This document shows, piece after piece, positions 54,010 to 64,000 of a stretch of DNA of 64,000 bases (within the stretch, counting starts at the first letter, position 1; the number at the start of each line of letters is the position of its first letter). The DNA is taken from NCBI GenBank assembly GCA_032718475.1, contig JAUCBJ010000657.1, positions 22,052 to 86,051 of the forward strand, written 5' to 3'. Made by a program: the position numbers and the translations under genes. Below the pieces are notes generated by a model. That model was not told the DNA's origin, ran no database searches, and saw nothing but the letters and a program-made list of their open reading frames with translations. The DNA comes from Nemertoderma westbladi. Its lineage: Eukaryota; Xenacoelomorpha; Nemertodermatida; Nemertodermatidae.

Positions 54010-54268
54010 TGGGAGAATCTTTTAGGCTCGTTAAGCCAAGGAATGCCTGTTCACCACCATGGGTGATCTTCCACAGTAAACCCTTCCACTCTGTTTCCCA
54101 AGTTGCCTTGGTTCCCATTTATCGACCACTGAAGGATGAAAGCCGGGGTAGGGCTAGGCTGCAGCATTTAAAGCACCGTGCCCAAACGGTGCTGCCCCAT
54201 CTAGGGATCGAACCAGGGCTCCCTAATCGGAAGCACATTAATGTCACCACTAGACCAAGCTGCTGCTT
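54010..54268 (-). repeat. tRNA-derived SINE
   Basis: On the minus strand the head reads GCAGCAGCTTGGTCTAGTGG with the A box (TGGTCTAGTGG, 54247-54257) and, 32 bases further, a perfect B box GGTTCGATCCC (54204-54214). A body follows (TTTGGGCACGGTGCTTTAAA, CTGCAGCCTAGCCCTACCCC). The Pol III promoter spacing is right. A SINE is more likely than a tRNA gene because the acceptor stem does not close and a long unrelated body follows. Confidence 0.7.
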
Positions 54269-54439
54269 GTTAATTTAAGTCAGTTAAGTTAATTGAGATA
54301 TGATCAATCAGAGTTTTTGAATGGGCAGTAATTCTGGTCACTTGTTTAAATACAGTAGTTGTTTGAAGCCGTAAGTAGATAAAGTGTTACAGTAGGTCTT
54401 AGAATTTGCAAATTGGTGAAGAGTATCAATATTAATATA

Positions 54440-54900
54440 ATGGTGTAATGTTATAATGGTGTCATAATTGCCGTCAGTAAAGTACTTAGTTCATCGATAA
54501 ATTTAGAGTCAGAACATATGTTGTGGTCGGTATAAAGTGCGGATAAGTAAGGGTTTGTGTTGTTAACGGTTGCTGTACCAGGTCCCAGTAGAACCCAGAA
54601 AGACTCACACCAATCTACAGAAAAATCTGAGATTTGTGTGAATTGTAACACTTTCCTCCCCCCTGTCCCACCCCTGACCAGTTTTCCATTATTGTCTGTT
54701 GGTTATAATTGGTTTGTGATATCCGTCAAGTTGTACCAGGGAAAGATCCGTGTCATCCGTTAGAAAACTTTCAGTAAAGGTCAGTACATCGAATTGTTTA
54801 GAAAGTAGGTCTAAGTAATCAGTAGTGTCGCGTAGGTTTTTCCGTATACTTCTGCAGTTTAGATGGAATATTGTTAATGGTTACTTAACTGTGTTTTTTT
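54440..54900 (-). pseudogene. CR1-like LINE endonuclease relic (paralogue of 19190-19800)
   Basis: Minus strand: LNCRSIRKNL, SKQFDVLTFTESFLTDDTDL, LDGYHKPIITN, then WVLLGPGTATVNNTNPYLSA. Closely similar to the relic at 19400-19800 and placed the same way next to the second receptor copy. It is followed at 55060-55110 by the RTE-tail relic, as in the first segment. Confidence 0.65.
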
Positions 54901-55322
54901 AGAAGAGAGTTGAAGGATTCAGAATTTAAATAATGTATTAATTATTGTAGAAATTAGATTTTTATCAATATCAATCTTAGAAGCAGATAAATCAATAGGA
55001 TCAAGAACTTCATTACCAGTAGAAAATTATTAGAATCAGAGTTAGGAATATCATGGATAGAAAAAGCATGGTCGACAGCCCAAGACTTGAAAGATTAAAG
55101 AACACTGGCCTTGAAGAAAGTTAAATATATGTATATTATTTAATTAAACCATGTTAAATAATTTAATTATTTCAAACATGTTAAATATATATCAAATAAA
55201 TGTTAAATAAATATTTAATAAATGTTAAAATAAATGTTAAATATTTTAAATATGTTGTTAAATTATATTATTTTATATATTTAACGTTAATTTCCAAAAA
55301 GTATTATTAAAATCAAATATTA

Positions 55323-56609
55323 TTATACATCACTTTTTCCACGGCAATGAAACACCCATTTGTTTGCCGCTTTCCTAAAACTCGCAACAAATATGTACAT
55401 CACGTAGAAATTTAGACTAAAAACAAAAGTAGATATATTCGAAACAGATGCAGAAATAAAAGCGGCATAATGCAATGCCATATAATTAGTAAATTCTTAT
55501 ATTTCTGTGGTCAATGGATTGATACTATTCTCAAGACCCTTCTGGTACACCCAGATGGTATGCCACACAATACTCGCTATATCTTTAACACACATTAATA
55601 TTGTTGTTATTAGCATCATCTTTACTGCTGCAACCATTTTTATGGTCGATGGTGAATTTGGCGTTAATTTAACCTGTTTCCTTAACTTATAAATCATTAA
55701 GCCATTTATTAAACAAACTAATACAACTTGTGCGATCCTACGTATAGGTTTAAAGGTATCCAGAAAAGCGAAACCCCTGTCTACATGTATATTGATAGCT
55801 CTATAGTAATCGTTTAGAACTAAATAATTCCTAACATCATCAATATATCTTATCTCACCAACAAACAGTACTAAATATGGCCAATATAGCAGAGCTGATT
55901 TTATAACTGTAAATAATACAATGAAATATATCATGTTCTTATTTTTAAATTTTGTATCTTTATACCAAACTGGGAAATATAGTGCAGCTATTCGTTCTGC
56001 ACCCATAACTAGTATTAGAGTTGAATCCACCTGCTGAAACCACCAGGCAAAGATAGGCCAGGTAACTAGAAACAACCAGTAAGCGACATTAGGGCAGTAC
56101 AGAGTTACAAAGTATCTATCATTAATATTGTGCACAGTGAAATGGGTATACCACCACCCAAAATTAATACCGAGCAAGAAAAAAATTCCCATTGATATTA
56201 GAATATCAAGAACTGATTTATATATTAACATTCTGTAAAAAAGACTGTTAAACGATGGCTCTCGAATAATTGTTATTATAGCGATGATGTTACCAAATAG
56301 GCCAATTATATTGTAGGAAGAAATAAATGGTCCAACCAAAAATTGAAAAACTTTTTTAGCATTTTCGTAGTTAACATTCTTCACATTGAATAAATAATCC
56401 CAATCTGATTGCAGGATTTTGATGTATTCAGGGTGATAAAGGTTGGTTTGGGTTGTGTTGCCAAGAACATTGGTGTTGTTGTGAACATCAAGAGTGTTAC
56501 TCTCACTAGCAACAGATACAGATGCACAAATTAATAATATTATTGTGCAAGATATATGTAATGGGGCTAAACTGTGAATTATTGGTGACATCATATTGAG
56601 TATCAACAA
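55323..56609 (-). pseudogene. Seven-transmembrane receptor, copy B (one nonsense codon)
   Basis: ATG at 56609; 428 codons to the natural stop at 55323-55325 with a TAA at 55497-55499 replacing a Glu codon of copy A. Residues 1-35 look like a signal peptide, followed by NNTNVLGNTT with N-glycosylation sites. TM1 about 90-114 (GLFGNIIAI), TM2 126-148, TM3 173-203 with AERIAAL at 204-210 in the E/DRY position, TM4 225-250, TM5 285-306, TM6 325-350, and TM7 beyond the stop with SLNFYVMYIF. A class A-like receptor at the cell surface; ligand unknown. Loss of TM7 would probably kill it, unless the TAA is polymorphic. Confidence 0.8.
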
Positions 56610-58282
56610 TTATATTATAAGAAGATTGTATTATCTGTGATAACTAAGAAAGCTTATGTTTGATTATTATGTTCAACTTAAACAACATTTTAGTTCAATT
56701 CTAATAGTAAGATTGGACATCATCCGACATAAATATAATTATATTTCCTCCTCATTTCCCATTGGCCACTAAAACAAAGTATTAAGGCCCTGCTCTCGTT
56801 CATGAGGTATCCTATTGGATGATGACCAGAGGTTATTAGAAATCCACAGTAAAGTTAAAACAGAATAGGTAAATCCAAAGTTAGAATAGGGAGTCAGTCA
56901 GTTTTGTAAAAAACGGGAAATTCTTTCTAAGATCACATAATTCCTTAGTCATGAATAAATATTTTCTATCAAGATCAAAATTACTCTAACAATTACAGTT
57001 AAATCACTCTGAGATAAAAGACGATCAATCAACCTACCAATTTAGCAAGTGCATGACGTAGTCACACTACATCATGCACTTGACATACTTTTCTGCAGTA
57101 CCAAATCAAATCAAATAAAATGTAATTAGCCGAGGGCAAGCATCTACTCTAAGGGTAAAAAACTAAATAACTAAATAACTAACTAATAAAATAACTAAAA
57201 ACCTTGGTAATATATATTGTAATTACACATATTACTCGTGTTAGATGACGTGGTACATATTTTCACTATGATCTCCATTCTTTATTAACCTCGCTACGCT
57301 CATTAAATAAGTTATATCGAGAAAAAATAATGTTCTACATAATTTACAATGCAATAAATAAATAGTATAATTTTTTATATTCGATCTTATAACCATTACT
57401 TTCTTTATTTCATTTTCGCTTGGAACCAAACTACTACCAAAATACTACTATAAACGGCCTGCTGCATTGAAACCCAACAAAAGACCTTCAGTCTCTGACC
57501 GTAGTGAATGGATAGCTTATTATCAACCTTCCACTCATTCCAGTATTCAGAACCGCACTTAACTTTGAGATGTGAATATGGACATAGGAGAGAATATAAA
57601 AACAATGTCATCGGCATATAAAAAGAGTTAAAAATAGGGATCTATACTACTTATTATCATAGCACACAAAAAGCAGAGGATTTATGGTACAATTTATAAT
57701 TATAATACAATTTATAATACAAATTATATTTGTTATAATATATAATGTATCAGGATCAAGGATCAAGGATGTTTCGTCCTGGGACTATATGAAATCTTAC
57801 TTTTGTAATTTCTGACACCATGACACCAGAAAGCTTCCACCCCAGACGGAAATTCTGGGGAAGAAAATCCTTTATGAAAAACAGGGACGATCTTGTGCTT
57901 TGGAGGCTTTTGTGTATCTAATATAAATTAAACAAGGGTTTTTTTCTGTTTCTGCGATGAGCTTTTCAGATGCTGGAAATTAATAACCCACATTAACTCT
58001 CATACCATTTATGATATAAGTACATATGAGTAACACTAGGGTTGTTTGACTCATGAGAGTACCTAAGAGTATTCCTATGTGTTTCTTCCCTTGGGCAATT
58101 TGTCGAAAGAAGATAATTGTGAGTGATTTTACTAGCAGGGAGTCATTTTGAGGCAATGGGAGTTGATTGATTCCTCCCCTTATGTGGCCAATATATTATA
58201 AGTGTTATACATTATATAACATAGGAGACAACAATCAATCAACTACAATTTATTTATCCATCAAAATTCATCTTTATTGACC
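56610..58282. other. Intergenic region upstream of receptor copy B
   Basis: No supported gene. It should contain the receptor promoter; no clear TATA or initiator stands out. It holds the hairpin at 57046-57082. Confidence 0.4.
57046..57082. repeat. 17-bp hairpin with 3-base loop
   Basis: CAAGTGCATGACGTAGT, loop CAC, ACTACATCATGCACTTG; 16 of 17 pairs match. The core TGACGTAG resembles a CRE/bZIP half-palindrome. It lies about 440 bases upstream of receptor copy B's start. Confidence 0.75.
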
Positions 58283-58860
58283 TTAAACCTATTAAACACG
58301 GGGGCGCGGCGCATGGGGTCAATATTTGGGGTTCGCAATTCGAGGGAATTCCATATAAAATATTCTAAAAATATGAAACTTTTTTCGGTGGGTGTCTAAT
58401 TTTTGTGCTTGTTCCAAATTTTTAAAATTCATTAATTTGGAAAATTGATTGTTTGTTCCTGTTTCTTGAGTTGTAGGTGTTTTTGGATTCTCAAAACGAT
58501 GGATTAAATACAAATAGCATAAGACATGAGACATTTTTCGGCAGATTGGTCCCCGCACTAAATTTTAATAATTTGTTAAACTATTTTCATTATTTGTTTC
58601 TCTTTAATATTATATTTCAATTCGCTTTCTCAGCCATTATTCTCAGCGCTTCCGATTTTTATGTTGCGCCAGTTTTCGGAATTCGATGGGAAACATTTTA
58701 TAGGAACGAAAATTGTCAATGTAACTTCTAAGTTGTAAGAAATATGGAGCTCAGTAACAAAATTGTATGCCTTTATGGAAACGGGACGTTTTAACTGGAT
58801 TCAAAACTTTTGTCAAAAAATGTGTTGTTGGGTCAATCAATATTGTGTTATAACGCGCAC
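58283..58860 (-). mobile_element. MITE family P, copy 5 (diverged, partial)
   Basis: TTAA at 58283-58286, then ACCTATTAAACACGGGGGCG and GGGGTCAATAT, followed by internal text (TTTTTTCGGTGGGTG, AAAATTGATTGTTTG, CTTGAGTTGTAGGTGTTTTT) clearly related to copies 2-4 but much more diverged. The right end could not be fixed. Confidence 0.6.
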
Positions 58861-59590
58861 TTGCAGGCTAATTAAGGTGAAATTAATTCCCAACACAGTA
58901 AGATAAACTAACCTCGTTATATCTGGGTGTGGTTATGGTTATCAGCAATTATTGTCTTGAAAAGATAATAAATGAAGTCATAAATCGTCCGCCATTGGAG
59001 CATTGCGTATTTGGGCGTGGAACTGATTTTACTTAGTAGTAGAAAATATTTGAACAATAAAAATTTATAGTCATAATTTATTTCGAAGTTATGCTCTATT
59101 GCACAATACCTATTCATTATTATTCAATTACCATAAAATTTATATAATGTAATACAAATATTATAATACTGACTTTCACTCAGAAAATTGCATTTTATAG
59201 TGAAAAAATATAATAAAAATACATCAAATTGTCTGCATTTAGACTTTGTGAAAAAGACTGGTCTTGTAAAAGTGACACATATTGGACGAATATCTTTTCA
59301 GAAGTAGTATTAAGGGCACAAAATTGCTACAATGATGTTTTCCCTTATGGAAGCACAAAACTTTCGGTGTGAATAAATTATAGAACTAATGTTGCTCTGA
59401 TGTTATGGCTCATTAATACGATTAGTCATATATTCAGATAGGGGGGGATTTTAACAGCAATATAACAGCTGATTACTCTCAAAAGTAAAACTGTAACCTG
59501 TTATATTGACTTTAATATTATAATAACGTGCCAGTGTAACCTACTAGGATACTACTACTAGGATCGGCATGCTGCATTACAGCTGCATTT
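58861..59590. other. AT-rich sequence, nothing recognised
   Basis: No supported gene, RNA or repeat. Confidence 0.4.
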
Positions 59591-60170
59591 TTAAGAATGC
59601 TGTGCTGGCTTATCGACAAAACTGCACCGCCACAACTCCCTATCACCCATGACATTTGCTAGATCATCCGCATCTTCAAGGCCAGTGTCCTTTAAGATGC
59701 GTCTCAAGAAAGTCATGGGCTGTCCACCATGCTTATTCACTCCATGAGGCTGCCAAAGTACAAGATTATGCACTGGCTGGTCCTCACGGCGAAAGCAATG
59801 TCCTGCAAAGTGGAGGCGATTTTGTTCTAGTGTCAATCTTGGGGGAACCAATGAGACACCTCCAATGTTATATAGTGTCTGGTTGGAGATGTGTGCATTG
59901 TACTTGACACAATGAACCCGGCTAAGCATTCTGGTGAATGTGCCATCCAGAGATTTGGTGTCCTCAGCAGTTAGAGCCCAGCATGGAATCCCATAGAGGA
60001 GTACTGGAACTACTGATGCTCTAAATAATCGGACCTTAAGTTTCCGATTAATTCTCGTTGTGACTTCCAAATCCTGGAAAGCCTATTCAATGCTGCCCAT
60101 GCCTTTCCCTTACGTATTCGAAGGTCCTCAACTGACTTCCGGATCCATGATCCCAGGTAACAGACTCTCT
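59591..60170 (-). pseudogene. RTE-like LINE thumb and C-terminal domain
   Basis: Minus strand, two frames joined near 60060: VCYLGSWIRKSVEDLRIRKG, KAWAALNRLSRIWKS, then RINRKLKVRLFRASVVPVLL, YGIPCWALTAED, LSRVHCVKYNAHISNQTLY, HFAGHCFRRED and HGGQPMTFLRRILKDTGLED. This is the part missing from the RTE fragment at 14436-15899. Its upstream edge is fused to BEL-derived sequence. Confidence 0.75.
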
Positions 60171-60815
60171 CCACCTCAACTATCAACGGTTCGCTATCCG
60201 TCCTATCTCGACACCCCTTCTTGCCCGTAGCAATGTTTCCTCGTTTATCCCTCTCTCCCCCCTCACATCGTTCACTCCCGGCATTATATCTAAGTTCATC
60301 AGATCTCGTTTCGACCTCCCGGATGAACCCTACTGTTCTCCGCCTGTGGGTTCGACATTCCTTCGTTTGGCCGATCACTGCATGAGTGCCTACCCGGTTG
60401 TACGGCCTCGTAGATATTCGCTGATCCTCTATTATCCTCCGTCGTTCGGGAGTTCTGTGTTTCCTTGTAGGCCCCCGCTGGGCGAATCATTTACTTGGTC
60501 ATTATTATTTATATTAATTATACCGCTATTATTTTTTCTGTCGTTATTTATTAAATTATTATTTAAATTACTTTGTTCGCTACTACCTTCTATGTTATTT
60601 AAATTATTTATTGCACCAGTATTAATATTATTGTTATTATTATTATTATTATTGTTATTTATTAAAACATTATTTTCTGTAAGAAAGGTACCTTCATTAG
60701 TATTAGGATTATCGAGTACGGTATTATTAATATTAATATTATCGCTAAATGTAATGTTGTTACCCCCACCGGTCCAGTTACACCAGTCTTGTGTTTGCCG
60801 TCCGGTCCCAGCACT
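60171..60815 (-). mobile_element. Second copy of the BEL upstream coding block (fragment)
   Basis: On the minus strand, from 60815: GTGRQTQDWCNWTGG, then a long Asn-rich stretch and RRTVGFIREVETRSDELRYN, RDRTDSEPLIVE. These parallel the BEL element's ORFs at 12330-11440 (ARQTQNWCDRTGG) and 11365-11140 (RRTVGFNREVDERS, ARTDSELSVVE). DNA identity is visible, for example around 60720-60800 against 12245-12340. Much of the repeat region is absent. Pol is not present. Confidence 0.75.
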
Positions 60816-61068
60816 ATTGTCTACGCACTATTGGATAGATTTGACTCAGATATAGAGGATGGTATTGAAAATCTACTAAATTATATTGACACAGAATTAT
60901 ATGCTGCGCAGAATGTTGATTAAGGAAGGTGATGCAGCAGAACTAATTTCAATTGCAAGTAGGATAAATACTGGCACTGGTAGTTCCAGTACTGGTATGT
61001 CAAAGGATGATGATTGTATACCTACAGTATTGGTGTTCCTTCTGCAAATATTCATGTTGTGAGTAGAA

Positions 61069-61606
61069 ATGATATACTGGCACCTACCAGTATTAAGTTA
61101 TGTAACTGCAACACCTGATACTGGTACTAATTCTGGTCAAGGCGCTGATGTCAATGTCGAATTCGTTGAAATAGGTGGTGATAGTGACATAGCATTGGAA
61201 CCTTTCCCAGTTGTCTATAAGCCACCTCCTGTACCACCACTTACAAGTAAGTGCTTTGCACCCAATCCCAAAACTAAAAAAGAGTTTGGCAGAAGAAAAT
61301 AGTAACACCACATAAGCCTAAGTCATTTAAACTTTCTGGACAGGTGCTACTAATTTCAAGCAGCAGTCCTTCATCAGTCCTTCAACTGCTGACATGTCAA
61401 GTTCAGAATCTGAGACAGATTCTGATTGCCCAGATTCTCTGGAACAATCCATTTTGCTTGTATATTCCAAGGCTGTGGAATTGGATGGTGGTTTACTTAG
61501 TTTGATTATCTCTGTGTCTGAAAGATATGCAATACAGAAAGCTCGGCCATTTACATGTGGGGTTGATGAGATGAAGGCATTTGATTTATTGGAATTAATT
61601 ATGTAA
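61069..61606 (+). CDS. Unrecognised two-exon gene fragment
   Basis: Exon 1: ATG at 61069 to 61246 (ATPDTGTNSGQGADVNVEFV, LEPFPVVYKPPPVPPLT), then GTAAGT at 61247. Exon 2: after GGACAG at 61338-61343, from 61344 to TAA at 61604-61606 (ATNFKQQSFISPSTADMSSS, DSDCPDSLEQSILLVYSKAV, AFDLLELIM). The 97-base GT-AG intron joins the exons in phase 1 on both sides. Further short coding-like pieces lie upstream from 60816 (LLDRFDSDIEDGIENLLNYI; EGDAAELISIASRI) in mixed phases. The product would be about 146 residues, Ser/Pro/acidic-rich at first. No family recognised. Confidence 0.4.
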
Positions 61607-61646
61607 TGGTTATAAAAATATTGCCCAGTCTTAGCGATTATTAGTC

Positions 61647-64000
61647 AACAGATAAGTTTTTGGGGAATAGAGGAATTCAGGATGTTATGCCTAGAAGTCG
61701 GTTTCAGGAAATACTGTAAACTTTACATTTTGCAGACAATGAGAAGGAACCAAAACAAACTGATGGGAAGTTGTTTGATGGGGGTATAAGATTCGTACTG
61801 TAATTAATCATTTAAATAATAAGAAAGCTGATACCCCAATACAAAGTGTTGATGAACACATGTGTAAATTATTGATCATCCATACTTTATGAATGGCACT
61901 AGGTGTAAACTAACTGCTCTAAGTAAGAACGTTATAGAGGAACGTGTGACATACATGGTCCCCACAAAGGACAGAATGCCTTTCTTCTGATAATTCCATT
62001 AATTCCATCAACGAATAAAACTCCAGTTGAGTTTAGGCATTTGCAATTCTCAGTGAAAATTGGCTTCTGCTTTACAATTAATTAAAACTATAATTAATAA
62101 TAAAATTAAAACTCATATAGTCCTCTCTGAGTGCGATCCATTTACATATGGTATGCTCTATGTTGCGTTCTCTCATGCATAATCAACAGAGGGATTGTGT
62201 ATACTCTACTCTGCAAGACACGAAATGGAAAATTTATGTAAATAGCAGTCAGCACTGTAAATTTTGACAAAGTTAGTAATACTCTATAATATAAACTATA
62301 ATTTTATAAATCTTTTAATTAATATATTATATACTAAGATGTATCACCCAAACCACCCTTATTTAGCTGCTTTGGCTGTTTACCCTTATCTTATTATATT
62401 GTACATTAGCCTAAAATTTGCCTAAAATCGTAAATTTTGGCGAAAATTGTGTATTGAGTTTTTATATAATTTTAATGCTTAGAAAACAGAAAAGTGCTTA
62501 ATTTAAACCATAATGGAGCTCCTGAGATGAATTTACAAAGTCAGTTTGATTAATAATTACGTTCGAAAAATAAATTTTGAATGATAAATAAATAAATAAA
62601 TTATGATTAATAATAAGTTCGAATAAATAAAGGTTGGCTATTCTAGAAGAATAAAACACTTACATGGCTTGCCCTCTCAAAAATCAACTTATTGGTACTT
62701 TTGCAGTATCCGTCACACATTTTCTGAAAATTGCCCCAATTGAAATGAAAATTGTTAAAATTGCTTGTATATAGTACGCCTTGATTATACACTATTCTAG
62801 ATCATAAATAATACAAATAATATAATGTTCTAGAACATATAGCTAGTTATTTTTCAAATTTAAAATAGCTAGCTTCTAGGCCTAATGCTTGGTTTGCTCT
62901 ACTTATGATTTCTGAATACACATACATTATACTTGACCGCATGTCACTCCATTGTTAATGCGCAGCCCCACATATACATTCGTCAATAAGCAACCTGCCT
63001 GCAGCTGAATGTTGTAGTGGAATACTTGCTGCAAGCTTTCTCAGTATCATAGATACTGGTGTTCTAGAACAATTAATTAGTTTTGGTGACAGTTATTATG
63101 TATGTATGAAATAAAAAAATAATAATAATATTAATTGAATATGCATATTTATGGATTGAAATGAGCAGATGTCATTGTCTATTGCAAAAAGGATGGGAGA
63201 ATATTTTTTGCATCTATAGTAAATGAAGTATAATGCTTTTAGAATAATTATCCAAAGATACGGGGGATACTACATTTCGTATATTATCACATGATGATGG
63301 CGGTGTCATTGATAGTCCAAAACGATCGTATAATCATCAATGAACATATCAACAACCTGTTTTACAACAACCACCACCACTATTTTGGATGGAAACTCCA
63401 CATCCTCCATCGCACCAACGTCTACCACTCAGTTGTAATACTATTGTTTATAACAATGGATGAAACATTGGTGCCATCACATAATGACGAAGATGATCCC
63501 TCATCAGCTTCATCGTTATGTGATGGCAACAATGTTTCCTCATATGGACAGTGACGATGATGGTGAGTATTCTGACACTACAGAGTTTCGAAAACAGAGG
63601 CCACAAATTCCTTCAATGGCGGAAGATATTCTTTCTTCAAGTTCAACAGGTATGTCAGTATCTCCAAATATATTATTATACCCTTAATCTTCTAAACAAG
63701 CAGCGTTGATGCTTGTACTATCACTTTGTGGATCCTATCTACATAATATGTACATACTTTCTGAATCGGATTTATTATCGCCTTTCTTTTACATTTACTT
63801 GATAATCAAGAACACCGAGCCCAATAATTCTATAATTCCATTCTTAGAATCATTCTTGTTCGAACGAAAGGTGGTCTTATATCAGACTCGTAATGGATCC
63901 ATACAGCCTTAATCTATCAAAACCACAAAAGAACAAAAAAGACCAAAAACAGGTGCATCAGTTGTTACTCCTAGCAACATACTGCAAAGACTAAATGTTG
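61647..64000 (+). mobile_element. Composite repeat X, copy 4 (start of element, continues past the window)
   Basis: From AAGTTTTTGGGGAATAGAGG at about 61651 to the window end, sequence is essentially identical to 38569-40918 at a constant offset of 23082 bases, as far as I could compare by eye. The short frames at 63291-63912 equal those at 40209-40830. The near-identity over 2.35 kb implies recent movement or a recent segmental duplication. Confidence 0.88.

Noticed and set aside
1-64000. rRNA genes, true tRNA genes, spliced-leader RNA, CRISPR arrays, bacterial operons
   Set aside because: None seen; the two tRNA-like sequences look degenerate or SINE-derived.

Overview
The window is eukaryotic, almost certainly from an invertebrate animal. 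Coding fragments carry GT-AG introns, and there is no operon structure, no rRNA and no bacterial gene. The DNA is mostly AT-rich and crowded with layered transposable elements. The only host-like genes are decayed or partial: two copies of a seven-transmembrane receptor, a membrane-anchored fibrinogen-related gene, and two spliced coding fragments I do not recognise. The species cannot be named from the sequence.

Layout. 1-3.4 kb: the end of a BEL/Pao polyprotein, then an orphan gag-like ORF with three zinc knuckles. 3.7 kb: a tRNA-like sequence. 5.6-14.4 kb: a long BEL/Pao element on the minus strand (gag, protease, reverse transcriptase, RNase H, integrase) with about 3 kb of extra, repeat-rich 5' coding sequence and several breaks. 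14.4-16.7 kb: an RTE-like LINE fragment fused in frame to a relic of an uncharacterised protein family. 16.9-18.8 kb: unrecognised exons. 19-21.3 kb and 54.4-56.6 kb: paired paralogous segments, each holding a LINE relic, an RTE tail and a receptor pseudogene. 23-24.8 kb: piggyBac and LINE ORF1 relics and a 131-bp tandem array.

24.9-36.1 kb is a nest of insertions: a piggyBac-like MITE, then a CR1-like LINE split by a second reverse-transcriptase element and by a Foldback-type element with a perfect 9-bp target duplication, then a Ty3/gypsy relic split by another MITE copy. 36.1-44.7 kb holds two head-to-tail copies of a composite repeat (unknown ORF, LINE endonuclease piece, Penelope-like piece on the opposite strand), one of them carrying an internally deleted piggyBac element. 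The start of that repeat recurs at 61.6-64.0 kb. 45-53.7 kb holds Penelope, fibrinogen-related, gypsy, MITE and LINE relics. 59.6-60.8 kb is a BEL/RTE chimera.

Nothing here works as an operon. The main relationships are insertional: shared families, target-site duplications and interrupted frames give a relative order of events. The best candidates for unusual biology are the Foldback element, the MITE family with an internal minisatellite and G/C hairpins, and the BEL element with its long extra 5' coding block. All family calls were made by reading motifs by eye; no database search was run.
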